This document shows positions 45,454-54,838 of a stretch of DNA of 64,000 nucleotides, piece after piece (within the stretch, counting starts at the first letter, position 1; every line of letters begins with the position of its first letter). Made by a program: the position numbers and the translations under genes. The notes beneath the pieces were generated by a model. That model saw only the letters and a program-made list of their open reading frames with translations. It made no database searches and was not told the DNA's origin. The DNA lies in the NCBI GenBank assembly GCA_009877105.1, contig WXFD01000026.1:1-64000 (forward strand). Reading direction: 5' to 3'. The stretch is from Bacteroidales bacterium (lineage in GTDB: Bacteria > Bacteroidota > Bacteroidia > Bacteroidales > VadinHA17).

Positions 45454-46524
45454 CTAATGATGTTCCTCCTCTCCTTTGACGGCCAAACTTATAAAAAGGG
45501 CCGACAACAGGGTGAAAACATATGTCTGAAGGAATGCCACCAGAAGTTCGAGGCAATCCATGAATATAACGAATGCGATTGATACCGGCGCCACAAACAG
45601 CGACTTGAAAATAAAGATCAGGCAGACCAGGCTGAGGACGATAATGTGGCCTGCAGTAATGTTGGCGAAGAGTCGGACCATCAGTGCAAATGGCTTTGAG
45701 AACAGGCCTATGATCTCCACCGGGATCATTACGGGAAGGAGCCAGACCGGCACCCCTGGTGTTGCAAAAACATGCCTCCAGTGGGATTTGCTTCCGTTGA
45801 TCTGGGTTATGAAGAAAGTGAACAGTGCAAGAACCATGGTTACCGCAATATTGCCGGTTACATTGGCACCGAATGGCGGAGGAAAGGGAACAAGCCCCAT
45901 CAGGTTGTTCAACAGTATAAAAAAGAAAACGGTAAGCAGGTAGGACATGTATTTTTCATATTTATCCTCCCCAAGGTTGGGGATCGCTATATCGTCGCGC
46001 ACAAAAAGGATTATTGGTTCGAGAAAGCTTTGAATCCCCCTGGGATGGCTGATCCCGGTTTTCTTGTAGGAACGCGACAATGAAAGAAAGAGCCAGAGTC
46101 CGATTATAACGGAAAACAATAGTCCGACAACTGTTTTTGTTATTGACAGATCGAGCAGGAAAGCTTCCTCATTAATTGTACCATCCTCATTTAAGCTCAC
46201 TATCCTTCCTTTGTTGTCACCTTCCTCTTCCAGCCTGTATCCTTTATATTCATGTCCGTGTGCAAGCTGCCGGGAAGAGAACACATCCCAGCCCTTTTCA
46301 GCAGAGTATAGGATCACAGGAAGATAAATTGCAACGCTCTCGCCGTTCTTCCTGGTCAGAATGTGCCATTCATGCGAATCGGCTATATGATCCATGATAA
46401 AGGTGCTTGCATCAAACTCCTCTTCTGCCCTTCCTGCATGACTGCCGTGTTCCTCCTGTGCGGTGAGGGCAGCAGGAATTATTGTAAAAAGCAGGAATAA
46501 CAGACTTGCTTTGACAAATTGCAT
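45454..46524 (-). CDS. atpB: ATP synthase F0 a subunit with N-terminal extension
   Basis: A 356-residue stator subunit. A signal-like hydrophobic N-terminus (LLFLLFTIIPAALTAQ) is followed by a histidine-rich extracytoplasmic region (about 24-125) not found in E. coli subunit a but usual in Bacteroidota. The membrane core then begins, with the essential Arg in ALMVRLFANITAGH and the conserved C-terminal helix LVAFLQTYVFTLLSALF. It precedes atpE. Confidence 0.96.
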   Translation of the reverse strand: MQFVKASLLFLLFTIIPAALTAQEEHGSHAGRAEEEFDASTFIMDHIADSHEWHILTRKNGESVAIYLPVILYSAEKGWDVFSSRQLAHGHEYKGYRLEEEGDNKGRIVSLNEDGTINEEAFLLDLSITKTVVGLLFSVIIGLWLFLSLSRSYKKTGISHPRGIQSFLEPIILFVRDDIAIPNLGEDKYEKYMSYLLTVFFFILLNNLMGLVPFPPPFGANVTGNIAVTMVLALFTFFITQINGSKSHWRHVFATPGVPVWLLPVMIPVEIIGLFSKPFALMVRLFANITAGHIIVLSLVCLIFIFKSLFVAPVSIAFVIFMDCLELLVAFLQTYVFTLLSALFISLAVKGEEEHH

Positions 46525-46540
46525 TATATTAAGAATAGTT

Positions 46541-46924
46541 TTATAAAGGTTTAGTTTTCAGTGTATTCAATATAAAAATAATTGAAAACAGGGAAACGGC
46601 CAAATATAGTACAAAAAACAATATAACTGAGGACAGATAAGTTTTTTTAACAACTACAAACCACAGAAGTGCAAGGACCATCTCCAGTAGCAATTTGACC
46701 GACAGTGCAACCATAAGGTACATTGTTCCTCCCTCGGCTCCCTTCTTCAGCCCCGACCTGGAGATCAGTGCCGCAGTTATGCCAATTGCTGAAAACGAAA
46801 CAGTGAGTAACAACAGATCGGTGAAAAGAAATGGGACCGGGATGAACCGGGATAACAGATACCCTGCTGCCAGCAGGGGCAGGCAAACCCATAAAAGTCC
46901 GGTCAGGTATTTTCTGAAATTCAT
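46541..46924 (-). CDS. AtpI-like small membrane protein of the atp operon
   Basis: A 127-residue protein with four hydrophobic helices (about 5-30, 34-53, 66-90, 97-120). Its position between atpZ and atpB and its topology match AtpI-type assembly factors, which assist c-ring assembly or magnesium handling, but sequence similarity is too low to be certain by eye. Intergenic gaps of 8 and 16 bases tie it to the operon. Confidence 0.65.
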   Translation of the reverse strand: MNFRKYLTGLLWVCLPLLAAGYLLSRFIPVPFLFTDLLLLTVSFSAIGITAALISRSGLKKGAEGGTMYLMVALSVKLLLEMVLALLWFVVVKKTYLSSVILFFVLYLAVSLFSIIFILNTLKTKPL

Positions 46925-46932
46925 TTGTGAGA

Positions 46933-47178
46933 TTATCGTTTAATAAAGTCCTTTATTGCAGTATAAATTCCTGCAAATACTCCGAGAAGAGACAGGACTA
47001 TGGTGAACACCGGTGTCGATAATCCCAGAACTTCATCGAGTTTCACTCCGCCCCAGGTCATTGCTGCAATTATTACAAGCATCTGGAAGGCCAGGCCGGA
47101 ATATTTTGCAAAATCGTGTAAACCTTTATTTGACGGACTTTTCGGGTTCTTTTGTTTTTGTGAAGCTGGCTCCTTCAT
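46933..47178 (-). CDS. AtpZ/AtpI family protein overlapping bactofilin
   Basis: A small protein with two transmembrane helices (YSGLAFQMLVIIAAMTWGG and FTIVLSLLGVFAGIYTAI) preceded by a basic N-terminus. The GLAFQM...WGGVKLDE pattern is typical of the AtpZ/AtpI family encoded at the start of atp operons. The start at 47178 (or 47193) lies inside the 3' end of the bactofilin gene, an overlap of about 50-70 bases; no later methionine precedes the first helix. This makes coupled translation likely. Confidence 0.85.
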   Translation of the reverse strand: MKEPASQKQKNPKSPSNKGLHDFAKYSGLAFQMLVIIAAMTWGGVKLDEVLGLSTPVFTIVLSLLGVFAGIYTAIKDFIKR

Positions 47179-47527
47179 TATTTTCGCTTTCACTCATTTT
47201 ACAGTTGCCTGTGAATTTGGCGCCGGGTTCAATTGAAAGCTTGAAAGTAACTATATCCCCTAAAATCCTTGAATCGACTTTCAGGGTCAATAACTGACTC
47301 ACACAAATCCTGCCTTCAACAGTCCCTGACACTTCCGAGTTTTTGCAATACACTTCTCCCTTTACCTTGCCTGTTGGTCCTATTACAACTTTCCCTTTTG
47401 TAGTAAGGTTGCCCGTAAGAAGCCCGTCGACCCTGATATCGCCATTTGATTTGATATCCCCGGTGATTTCAGTGCCATTGCTGATCAGATTGATTGCAGT
47501 ATTGTCGGTTTCGTTGAATTTTCCCAT
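47126..47527 (-). CDS. Bactofilin (polymer-forming cytoskeletal protein)
   Basis: A 133-residue bactofilin: a short N-terminal tail, then the right-handed beta-helix core with the recurring pattern G-D-I-K-S-N-G-D-I-R-V-D-G (about 22-34), GKVVIGPTGKVKGEV and EGRICVSQLLTLKVDS, ending in a charged disordered tail. Bactofilins polymerise into membrane-associated filaments for morphogenesis or protein localisation. It is the first gene of the run leading into the ATP synthase genes and its tail overlaps atpZ. Confidence 0.92.
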   Translation of the reverse strand: MGKFNETDNTAINLISNGTEITGDIKSNGDIRVDGLLTGNLTTKGKVVIGPTGKVKGEVYCKNSEVSGTVEGRICVSQLLTLKVDSRILGDIVTFKLSIEPGAKFTGNCKMSESENNEGASFTKTKEPEKSVK

Positions 47528-47548
47528 GATTTGCCAGAATTATACTTA

Positions 47549-47572
47549 CAAACATAATAACTCACAAATATA
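47549..47572 (-). promoter_or_regulatory. Candidate -7 elements upstream of bactofilin
   Basis: Two minus-strand TAnnTTTG matches lie close to the bactofilin start: TATGTTTG at 47549-47556 and TATATTTG at 47565-47572. No clear TTTG element is found at the expected upstream spacing, so they are only candidates for the promoter of the bactofilin-atp transcription unit. Confidence 0.35.
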
Positions 47573-47693
47573 AAAACTATTGTAAAAAAATAGAATGATG
47601 TTCGCGGAACTGTTGATAGGTATCCCGGGGCAGAATCGAAGCGGATAAGGGAGGCGGATCAGTATAAATGTGCCGGGAGAAATCCGGACTGCA

Positions 47694-48692
47694 TTAATCA
47701 GGGTCGTAAGCCCATTTGAGATAGAGGGATCCCCAGGTGAACCCCCCGCCGAAAGCGGCAAGTATCAGCTTGTCGCCTTTCCTGAGTTTTTTTTCATATT
47801 CCCAAAGACACAGAGGAATAGTTGCTGCCGTTGTGTTTCCGTAATTTTCTATGTTCACCATAACTTTTTCGGGTGGCAGCCCCATCCTTTTTCCCGTTGC
47901 GTCGATTATCCTGAGGTTTGCCTGGTGGGGTACCAGCCACGCGATATCTTCCGGTTTCAGGTTATTGCGTTCCATGATTTCGACAGCAATGTCTGCCATA
48001 TTGACCACTGCAAATTTGAAGACGCTCTGGCCTTCCTGGTAAACAAAGTGTTCACGGGCATTAACGGTCTCATGCGAGGCTGGCTTCACCGAGCCCCCTG
48101 CCTTCATGTGCAGGAACTTCCTGCCCGACCCGTCAACACGGAAAATATAGTCCATAATACCGTAATCCCCTGTTCCCGGCTCAAGAAGAACGGCCCCTGC
48201 AGCATCGCCGAACAAGGGGCAGGTTGTCCGGTCAGTGTAATCGGTGATCGATGACATTTTATCAGCTCCAATAACAATGACTTTTCTGAACCTTCCGGTC
48301 TGAATGTAAGCGGCGCCTGTCTGCAGTGCAAACAAAAAACCTGAGCATGCAGCGCCCAGATCAAAGCTGAATGCATTTTTAAGGCCGGCCTTGTCGGAAA
48401 TTATGTTTGCCGTGGCCGGGAATACCATGTCGGGAGTAATGGTTGCACAGATGACGAGATCAATTTCATCGGGTGAAGTGTTCGTTTTCTCCAGAAGACC
48501 CTTGACAGCCTTCTCACCGAGATCGGATGAGCCCAGCCCCTCACCCTTCAGAATTCTTCTTTCCTTTATTCCGACGCGTTGCATTATCCATTCGTCGGAA
48601 GTATCAACCATTTTTGAAAGTTCGTGATTGGTCAGCCTGTATTCAGGAACCCAGGCATGAATTCCTGTTATAACAGCCCGTACTTCTTCCAT
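47694..48692 (-). CDS. fabH: 3-oxoacyl-ACP synthase III
   Basis: A 332-residue condensing enzyme that starts fatty acid chains from acyl-CoA and malonyl-ACP. The catalytic triad is present: C116 in GAACSGF, H256 in VPHQANLRI and N286 in ENYGNTTAA. The gene overlaps or abuts plsX (two bases between) in the common plsX-fabH order. It is followed by a 166-base gap before bactofilin, where transcription of the atp block probably begins anew. Confidence 0.97.
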   Translation of the reverse strand: MEEVRAVITGIHAWVPEYRLTNHELSKMVDTSDEWIMQRVGIKERRILKGEGLGSSDLGEKAVKGLLEKTNTSPDEIDLVICATITPDMVFPATANIISDKAGLKNAFSFDLGAACSGFLFALQTGAAYIQTGRFRKVIVIGADKMSSITDYTDRTTCPLFGDAAGAVLLEPGTGDYGIMDYIFRVDGSGRKFLHMKAGGSVKPASHETVNAREHFVYQEGQSVFKFAVVNMADIAVEIMERNNLKPEDIAWLVPHQANLRIIDATGKRMGLPPEKVMVNIENYGNTTAATIPLCLWEYEKKLRKGDKLILAAFGGGFTWGSLYLKWAYDPD

Positions 48693-48694
48693 AT

Positions 48695-49633
48695 TCAGAT
48701 AGCTTCAATTATTTTCCGGGCAAGATTTGCCCCGACAACCGCTTTCGTTTGCAAAATCATGTTCTTTATTGCTTTTCTCCTGGATATACCATGGCCGATA
48801 ACAACATTGGCATTAATGCCGACAACCGGTGTGCCCCCTATATTTTCAAAGTTCATCCTGTCAATAAAGGGATGGGAGATTTTTAACTTTTCCGATATTG
48901 AAAAAAAAGCTTCAGCCTGTTTGAGGATAATATTGCCGACAAAGCCGTCACAGACCAGAACATCGGTTACACTCTCATGAAATAGTGTATTGCCTTCCAC
49001 ATTGCCGCTGAAGTTCAGCCCCGGGTAATCCTTCATCAGTTCATAGGCAGCTTTTATAGCAGGGGTGCCCTTTGTTTCTTCAATACCTATGTTTAGCAAT
49101 CCAACCGTGGGATTGTTTTTGCCCAGAACGAACCTGGCATAAATGCTGCCAAGGATCCCATACTGCAGCAGCACATCGGGCTTGCAATCAGGATTAAGCC
49201 CCACATCAAGTATGACGGAATCGCGTCCGTCGATACAGGGCAGTATTGTGGCCAGAGCGGGCCTGAAAACACCCGGAATCACATTAACCGTGTAGCTTGC
49301 TCCGACAAGCATGGCCCCGGTATTACCTGCACTGCAAAACCCGTCAAGCAATCCCTGTTTCAGCATTTCATAGCCAATTGCTATACTTGAATCTCTTTTC
49401 TGGGAAAAAGCTTTTGCAGGATGGTCGCCCATCTCAATTACCTGTGAAGAATGGACGATCTCGAACAAATCCGGAGCAGTGTTCATTTCTTCAAGCTTCT
49501 TCAATATCTCCCGCTTATCTCCGATAAGAACGAGTTTTTCGTCAGGGCCAAAATAACTAATGGAGTCAACTGCACCTTCAATCATAGCCTCTGGTGCGAA
49601 ATCTCCACCCATTACATCAAATCCAATCCTCAT
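48695..49633 (-). CDS. plsX: Phosphate acyltransferase PlsX
   Basis: A 312-residue enzyme that makes acyl phosphate from acyl-ACP for phospholipid synthesis. It begins [19 protein letters not shown] and carries the conserved stretches [12 protein letters not shown] and [11 protein letters not shown]. It belongs to the DUF177-rpmF-plsX-fabH cluster conserved across bacteria. Confidence 0.97.
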   Translation of the reverse strand: MRIGFDVMGGDFAPEAMIEGAVDSISYFGPDEKLVLIGDKREILKKLEEMNTAPDLFEIVHSSQVIEMGDHPAKAFSQKRDSSIAIGYEMLKQGLLDGFCSAGNTGAMLVGASYTVNVIPGVFRPALATILPCIDGRDSVILDVGLNPDCKPDVLLQYGILGSIYARFVLGKNNPTVGLLNIGIEETKGTPAIKAAYELMKDYPGLNFSGNVEGNTLFHESVTDVLVCDGFVGNIILKQAEAFFSISEKLKISHPFIDRMNFENIGGTPVVGINANVVIGHGISRRKAIKNMILQTKAVVGANLARKIIEAI

Positions 49634-49656
49634 TCTTCAGCTTTTTGTTGACAAGA

Positions 49657-49842
49657 TCAGGCTGTAGCTTTCTTCTCCACGGCAGGTTTACCCCTGTAAT
49701 AACCACACTCAGGACAGACCCTGTGATACTGGACGGAAGACCCGCAGTTTGAACATGTCCCGGTTGTGGGAGGGGTTGCTTTAAAATGCGTTCTGCGTTT
49801 ATCCCGCCTGGCCTTGGAGTGTTTTCGTTTAGGATGTGCCAT
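49657..49842 (-). CDS. rpmF: Ribosomal protein L32
   Basis: A 61-residue basic 50S protein beginning MAHPKRKHSKARRDKRR. Four cysteines (C30, C33, C43, C46; CSNC and CPEC) form a zinc ribbon, so this is the C+ form of L32. It lies between the DUF177 gene and plsX, as usual. Confidence 0.98.
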   Translation of the reverse strand: MAHPKRKHSKARRDKRRTHFKATPPTTGTCSNCGSSVQYHRVCPECGYYRGKPAVEKKATA

Positions 49843-49856
49843 CTTTTATTTCTTTA

Positions 49857-50378
49857 TTAATTGTTGTTCATTAACTTTTTCAATTCGTCCCACCCCGGAT
49901 CAACCAGGCTTTCCTCATTGACAAGGTGTTCCCTTAACTTACTGAGCATTTCCGGGTTGCACCCGCTGTTGCCATTTTCATCATCAGGATGTATTCTCTG
50001 GATTGGAAGGGCAAGATGGATGAACTCATAAAAGAATTGCTTCATATCCAGCTCATTTTCACCATAGGGTAAGATAATAATTTCAGGATCCGCTACATCG
50101 GCAGTGTTCCCGAATTTTACCACCAGCCTGTTCTCACAGTTCAGAACCTCATCAAACATTTCAAGACAACGGTCGCAGCCTATCCTTACGGTCCCCGAGA
50201 TCCTGATGAGCATCTCAATAAGGGAAGGACTTTTAACAGTTTCAACAACTGCAGTGAGTTTTCCCTCTTTAATTTCCGATTCCTCAAAAAGACCGAAAAA
50301 ACTGTTGTCTATCTCAAATTCAAATGAGCGATATCCTTCCTTTAACCCTCCAATCGGTATCAGATACAATCCGGACAT
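49857..50378 (-). CDS. DUF177 (YceD-like) protein, large-subunit rRNA accumulation factor
   Basis: A 173-residue protein from the methionine at 50378 (MSGLYLIPIGGLKEG, as family members begin); the frame is open to 50447 but the added residues are hydrophobic and unlike the family. Paired cysteines occur in GCDRCLE. DUF177/YceD proteins are linked to 23S rRNA and 50S assembly and sit directly upstream of rpmF. Several TAnnTTTG-like minus-strand elements lie at 50397-50424, but which is used is unclear. Confidence 0.88.
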   Translation of the reverse strand: MSGLYLIPIGGLKEGYRSFEFEIDNSFFGLFEESEIKEGKLTAVVETVKSPSLIEMLIRISGTVRIGCDRCLEMFDEVLNCENRLVVKFGNTADVADPEIIILPYGENELDMKQFFYEFIHLALPIQRIHPDDENGNSGCNPEMLSKLREHLVNEESLVDPGWDELKKLMNNN

Positions 50379-50528
50379 CCTTTTTAATTTGGATTGCAAA
50401 AATATAAATCCTTCATCAAAATTAAAAATTATCAATAAAAATCTCATAAAAAATGCCTTAATGGGCTGCTTACCGGTTTTTTAGCGCAACTCACCGATTT
50501 ATGCTAACAGGCTCCCCCGGACAAATGT

Positions 50529-50536
50529 TATTTTTG
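50529..50536 (+). promoter_or_regulatory. Candidate -7 element of the LiaI/LiaF-LytSR operon
   Basis: TATTTTTG at 50529-50536 matches TAnnTTTG and would give a leader of about 25 bases before the ATG at 50568, which is preceded by a purine-rich AAAAGAGG stretch. No good TTTG element is found upstream. Confidence 0.4.
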
Positions 50537-50567
50537 ACGCAGGAACGATTTATTAAAAGAGGATGCC

Positions 50568-50936
50568 ATGAAAAACAAGGACCATTTTATTCTCCGGCAC
50601 AGGGAGCACCATCCGCAGGTTGGTTTCGGACTGTTCCTGATTACCCTGGGCCTCGCCCTGCTGGTTGCCACGAATGATCTGCTGAACCTGGGTGAGATCA
50701 GTGATTATTTTACCTGGCAGACAGGCATGATATTTATAGGTGTTCTGCTCATACTGAACCTCCAGTTTACCGGGGGGCTGCTTCTGATAGCAGCGGGAAC
50801 CTGGTTTCTGATGGATAAAATTAATTATGAAATGCCGGAAATCATTAAAGCAATCTACTGGCCCGCAGTAATTATCCTTATCGGACTGGGCTTTATTATC
50901 TCGTCATTGGTGAAAAGAAAGACGAAAAGTATTTAA
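50568..50936 (+). CDS. LiaI-like (DUF5668-type) membrane protein
   Basis: A 122-residue protein with a His-rich N-terminus and four short hydrophobic segments (about 18-36, 52-66, 68-80 and 96-113) in the pattern of the LiaI/LiaF transmembrane region (WPAVIILIGLGFIISS). It has no extracytoplasmic LiaF domain. First gene of a four-gene operon with a LiaF-like protein and a LytS/LytTR pair. A role in sensing envelope stress is inferred from context. Confidence 0.75.
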   Translation: MKNKDHFILRHREHHPQVGFGLFLITLGLALLVATNDLLNLGEISDYFTWQTGMIFIGVLLILNLQFTGGLLLIAAGTWFLMDKINYEMPEIIKAIYWPAVIILIGLGFIISSLVKRKTKSI

Positions 50937-50960
50937 TTTAATCCCAACATATTTAGAACC

Positions 50961-51704
50961 ATGGAAACACATAATGATTTTAAGGATCAGGAACACCGCC
51001 AGCTTGGACCGCACCGTTCCAGCAACAGGGCTGTCATTGGTGTCGTTCTTATATTGGCCGGACTGTTTCTCGTAATCCGGAATACAGGATTTTTTCCTGA
51101 TTTCATAGATAACATAATATTCAGCTGGCAGATGCTCCTTATTGTTATTGGCCTTGTGATGACGTTGAATGCAACTGAAAAAACCGCGGGAATAATTGTA
51201 ATGGCAGTCGGCGGCTTTTTCATGATACCACTGGCATTCAGGGAAACCCTGCACATGTACAACATGTTCTGGCCTGCAGTTTTTATTATAGTGGGTATAA
51301 TATTCGTTACAACCAAAAGAAGGGGATGGGGTACATCAACTTCAAAGGGAGTTACAGGTGATGATTATGTCGATTATGTTAATGTTTTCAGCGGAGGCGA
51401 CAGACAGGTAACTTCCCGGAACTTCCAGGGAGGTAAGATCACCGCCATTTTCGGAGGAATAGAACTTGATCTCACCAAAGCCGATCTGGTGCAGGGAGTG
51501 TCAGTACTGGAGGTCGCATGCGTGTTTGGCGGAGCAACGATAATTGTGCCCAACGACTGGTTTGTAACCATCGACGTGACACCTGTTCTTGGCGGGTTCA
51601 GCGATTCCCGGAAACTGACACCCGGAATGACCATTGACAAGAACAAACAACTGCTGATTAAGGGAGCCGTGGTTTTCGGCGGAGGGGAAATAAAGAGCTA
51701 CTAG
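50961..51704 (+). CDS. LiaF-like membrane protein
   Basis: A 247-residue protein: four N-terminal hydrophobic segments (about 25-130) like the preceding gene, then a soluble domain with FSGGDRQVTSRNFQGG, AIFGGIELDLTKA, and VFGGATIIVPNDWFVTIDV, the beta-helical C-terminal domain of LiaF/VraT-type proteins. In Firmicutes LiaF restrains a kinase; here the two genes downstream encode a LytS-type kinase and a LytTR regulator, so it may act analogously. Confidence 0.85.
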   Translation: METHNDFKDQEHRQLGPHRSSNRAVIGVVLILAGLFLVIRNTGFFPDFIDNIIFSWQMLLIVIGLVMTLNATEKTAGIIVMAVGGFFMIPLAFRETLHMYNMFWPAVFIIVGIIFVTTKRRGWGTSTSKGVTGDDYVDYVNVFSGGDRQVTSRNFQGGKITAIFGGIELDLTKADLVQGVSVLEVACVFGGATIIVPNDWFVTIDVTPVLGGFSDSRKLTPGMTIDKNKQLLIKGAVVFGGGEIKSY

Positions 51705-51714
51705 TCCTGAACAA

Positions 51715-52782
51715 ATGAGACATCCCGTACTTTCCGACAGGGTTAGATTGATTATATGGTGGCTGGCCTGGCTGTTACTTACTGCCGGCCAGCTTTTTCT
51801 CTACTATTTTGCATACGGAGAAATAACCGAGATTTTTATTCCCGACGGAATTATTTCAATGATAGTTTTTTCGGGTATAGGGATTTCACTCTGGTACCCT
51901 TTCAGGTTCATAAACGCGGGTAAATCAGCATTGATTTCAGTTGCCGGGAACATTCTGATCGGCGGCACATTATCAGTAGCCCTGTGGATCATTGTCACCC
52001 GGTTTGCAGTACCCCTGTTCCTTCCCGTGAATTCCGGTTTTGAAGCTTACTGGCAGGCAACATTCCCCTACAGGGCCGGTACCGGGGGATTAATTTACGC
52101 ATTGATTATCCTGGCTTATTATCTTTTTGAAACTCTTTATAACCTTTCGGAAAAGAATGCACGGGAAGCCCGCCTGGAAACCCTTGTCAGGGATACCGAG
52201 CTGAAAGCGCTTAGATCACAGATCAATCCACATTTCCTCTTCAACAGCCTTAATTCAATCAGCTCCCTTACAGTTACAAATCCTGACAAAGCCAGGGAAA
52301 TGATAATAAAATTATCCGAGTTCATGAGATATACACTTTCCAAAAAGGATGAACAACCCGTGACACTCCGGAGTGAACTCGAAAACCTTAAATTGTACCT
52401 TGAGATCGAAAAAATCCGCTTTGGCGACAAACTATCAACCGGAGAGGAGATTGATGAAAACTGCCTTGACATAAAACTGCCGGTGATGCTGCTCCAGCCC
52501 CTCTACGAGAATGCAGTCAAGCACGGTGTGTATGAAAGCACCGAAATTGTCAGGATCAATACCAGGGTTAGATGCTCAGAAGGATTTCTTGAAATAGTTA
52601 TAAGCAACAATTATGATACTGTTCCCTCGCCCGTTAAGGGAACCGGAACGGGATTGCTGAATGTGACCAGAAGGCTCGATCTTTTCTATGGCAGCAAAGC
52701 ATCAGTCAGGATAGCAAGGGAAAATGGCATCTTTTCGGTAACACTTGTTCTGCCAGCCAATGTTGAGGATAATCAGAAATAA
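51715..52782 (+). CDS. LytS-family sensor histidine kinase
   Basis: A 355-residue kinase with four hydrophobic helices (about 10-135) followed by a coiled linker and the His_kinase module. The phospho-acceptor is H173 in INPHFLFNSLNS; the ATP-binding part has LLQPLYENAVKHG and the G-box GTGTGLLNV. It starts ten bases after the LiaF-like gene and is followed by its likely LytTR partner. Confidence 0.93.
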   Translation: MRHPVLSDRVRLIIWWLAWLLLTAGQLFLYYFAYGEITEIFIPDGIISMIVFSGIGISLWYPFRFINAGKSALISVAGNILIGGTLSVALWIIVTRFAVPLFLPVNSGFEAYWQATFPYRAGTGGLIYALIILAYYLFETLYNLSEKNAREARLETLVRDTELKALRSQINPHFLFNSLNSISSLTVTNPDKAREMIIKLSEFMRYTLSKKDEQPVTLRSELENLKLYLEIEKIRFGDKLSTGEEIDENCLDIKLPVMLLQPLYENAVKHGVYESTEIVRINTRVRCSEGFLEIVISNNYDTVPSPVKGTGTGLLNVTRRLDLFYGSKASVRIARENGIFSVTLVLPANVEDNQK

Positions 52783-52849
52783 CTAAATTTGTATAGTTGA
52801 AATAAAATCCGGTCTGCCCTGCGCCATCCGGCCGGACCCTTGGTTTGCC

Positions 52850-53602
52850 ATGGAAAAGATCAGAGCAGTAATAATTGATGATGAAGCGCCTGCAAGGGAC
52901 TTGATCAGGCATTATCTTACGGACCTGGAGGAAATTGAAGTAGTGGCTGAATGCAGTGATGGTTTCGCCGGCCTGAAAACAATTGTTTCGGAGAAGCCCG
53001 ACCTGGTGTTCCTCGATATTCAAATGCCCAGGCTTACGGGAATAGAACTGGTTGAGGTGATGACCGAAAAGCCCGAAATAATCTTCACCACGGCATACGA
53101 TCATTTTGCGATCAGGGCCTTTGAACTCAACGCGATTGACTACCTTCTCAAGCCCTTTTCCAAAAGACGCTTTATTGAAGCAGTGAAAAAAGCGACCCTG
53201 AAAATCAGAGCGGGAGCAGGAAACACAGGACCGGCCAGCCTGCTTCTGTCAAAACGGCCCGATCCCGATTCCCCGGTCAATCGTATCGTGGTGCGGAAGG
53301 GAAACGCAATCAGCATCATCCCGGTGGATCAGATAAGATATGTTGAAGCCCAGGATGATTATGTTATGATCCATCATTCATCGGGGAAGGCCCTGAAGCA
53401 GCATACAATGAAATTCTATGAGGATAACCTTTCAAAAAAGGATTTTGTAAGGATCCACAGGTCATACATTGTGAAGGTTGAAGAGATAAAGGGCATTGAA
53501 CCTTACGGAAAAGACAATCATATTGCCATTCTCCTTTCAGGTGCCAGGCTGCCTGTAAGCCGTTCGGGACTCAGGAACCTGAAGGAAGTTCTCGATTACT
53601 GA
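52850..53602 (+). CDS. LytTR-family response regulator
   Basis: A 250-residue transcription regulator. The receiver domain (1-120) has D10/D11, the phospho-acceptor D56 in VFLDIQMP, and the conserved K in LLKPF. The LytTR DNA-binding domain (about 150-248) has the typical VRKGNAISIIPVDQIRYVEA, KKDFVRIHRSYIV and a final SGLRNLKEVL. It is the output of the preceding kinase. The target genes are not evident, although self-regulation of the operon is likely. Confidence 0.94.
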   Translation: MEKIRAVIIDDEAPARDLIRHYLTDLEEIEVVAECSDGFAGLKTIVSEKPDLVFLDIQMPRLTGIELVEVMTEKPEIIFTTAYDHFAIRAFELNAIDYLLKPFSKRRFIEAVKKATLKIRAGAGNTGPASLLLSKRPDPDSPVNRIVVRKGNAISIIPVDQIRYVEAQDDYVMIHHSSGKALKQHTMKFYEDNLSKKDFVRIHRSYIVKVEEIKGIEPYGKDNHIAILLSGARLPVSRSGLRNLKEVLDY

Positions 53603-53652
53603 TACGGACCTTATTACCATTATCACCAGCCCGCCAGGCAGCAATATCCGGC

Positions 53653-53946
53653 TTACCTGAGCCTGCTGCACTTTTTATACAGGCGGAAGCTCCGGTACCT
53701 TTTAAATCTGAATAAGGGAACCGGATCATAGCCATGAGTTCCGCCCGGCCTGCAACGCAATATTCTGTTTGCGGCCAGCAGCAATCCGTGAACCGGACCA
53801 TGCAGTCTGAGGGCATCGAGCGAATACTGGCTGCATGTAGGCACATGACGGCAGGAAGGACGCAGCAGAGGGGAGATTGAATGTCTGTAGAACAGCACAG
53901 GAAGGGAAAGTATCCTTACAATGATATTTTCAGCCATGTTTCCCAT
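53653..53946 (-). CDS. yidD: Membrane protein insertion efficiency factor YidD
   Basis: A 97-residue protein with the YidD signature: FYRHSISPLLRPSCRHVPTCS, YSLDALRLHGPVHG, and ILRCRPGGTHGYDPVP. It aids YidC-dependent insertion. It is longer than usual by a basic tail after the GYDPVP motif. It converges with the LytTR gene. Confidence 0.92.
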   Translation of the reverse strand: MGNMAENIIVRILSLPVLFYRHSISPLLRPSCRHVPTCSQYSLDALRLHGPVHGLLLAANRILRCRPGGTHGYDPVPLFRFKRYRSFRLYKKCSRLR

Positions 53947-54127
53947 TGAACAAAGATAACAAATGACATACTAAATTTGCCGCTTATGATCAGAGATGTA
54001 ACAGTCAATGTTTTAAAACTGACAAAATGACCAGTTTCAGCTATCCGGCCATGTTCTGGCAGGACTTTTGGAGTAGTTTTAACCTTGAATGAGTTTTAGA
54101 GGATAATAACAATCAAACTATACAATT

Positions 54128-54829
54128 ATGGAAATGCAGCATGCAAATATGAATATCTGGCTGATTTTTGGCGTCTTCATGATTCTCAGCTGGATAATAA
54201 GCTCGGTATTAAAATCAAAGTTCAGAAAGTATTCCAGGATTCCGGTCGACAACGGGATGTCGGGTCGTGAAGTTGCAGAAAGGATGCTGCGCGACAATGG
54301 AATTTATGATGTAACGGTAGGATGTGTTCAGGGCGAGCTGACTGATCATTACAATCCCGACAAAAAAACCATTAATCTGAGCCGCGAAGTGTATGAGGGC
54401 AGGAGTATCGCTGCTGCAGCCGTTGCGGCTCATGAGACCGGGCATGCTGTGCAGCATGCGACGGCTTATGCCTGGCTGGGCTTAAGGTCGAAGCTCGTTC
54501 CCCCCGTAACCTTTGCTTCAAAATGGGTTCAGTGGATCCTGCTTGGAGGAATAATCCTGGTTAATACATTTCCGGCACTTCTGCTTACGGGAATCATTCT
54601 GTTTGCTCTTACAACCCTGTTCAGCTTTGTAACGCTGCCGGTTGAGATCAATGCCAGCCAGAGGGCACTGGCATGGCTCTCCAATACGGGTATCACATCG
54701 ACGATGAATCACGACAAAGCGCGGGATGCACTGAAATGGGCCGCATATACCTACGTTGTGGCAGCATTAGGGTCGCTCGCAACATTGCTGTACTATATCA
54801 TGATTTTCATGGGAAGCAGCAGGGACTGA
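54128..54829 (+). CDS. YugP-family zinc metallopeptidase
   Basis: A 233-residue membrane protein with an N-terminal helix (IWLIFGVFMILSWIISSVL), the zinc motif H102-E103-x-x-H106 in AAHETGHAVQHA, and three C-terminal helices (about 137-165 and 205-228). This is the conserved YugP-like neutral zinc metallopeptidase family, presumed to act on membrane proteins. Its substrate is unknown. The upstream 180 bases have no gene. Confidence 0.92.
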   Translation: MEMQHANMNIWLIFGVFMILSWIISSVLKSKFRKYSRIPVDNGMSGREVAERMLRDNGIYDVTVGCVQGELTDHYNPDKKTINLSREVYEGRSIAAAAVAAHETGHAVQHATAYAWLGLRSKLVPPVTFASKWVQWILLGGIILVNTFPALLLTGIILFALTTLFSFVTLPVEINASQRALAWLSNTGITSTMNHDKARDALKWAAYTYVVAALGSLATLLYYIMIFMGSSRD

Positions 54830-54838
54830 CCCCGGAGC

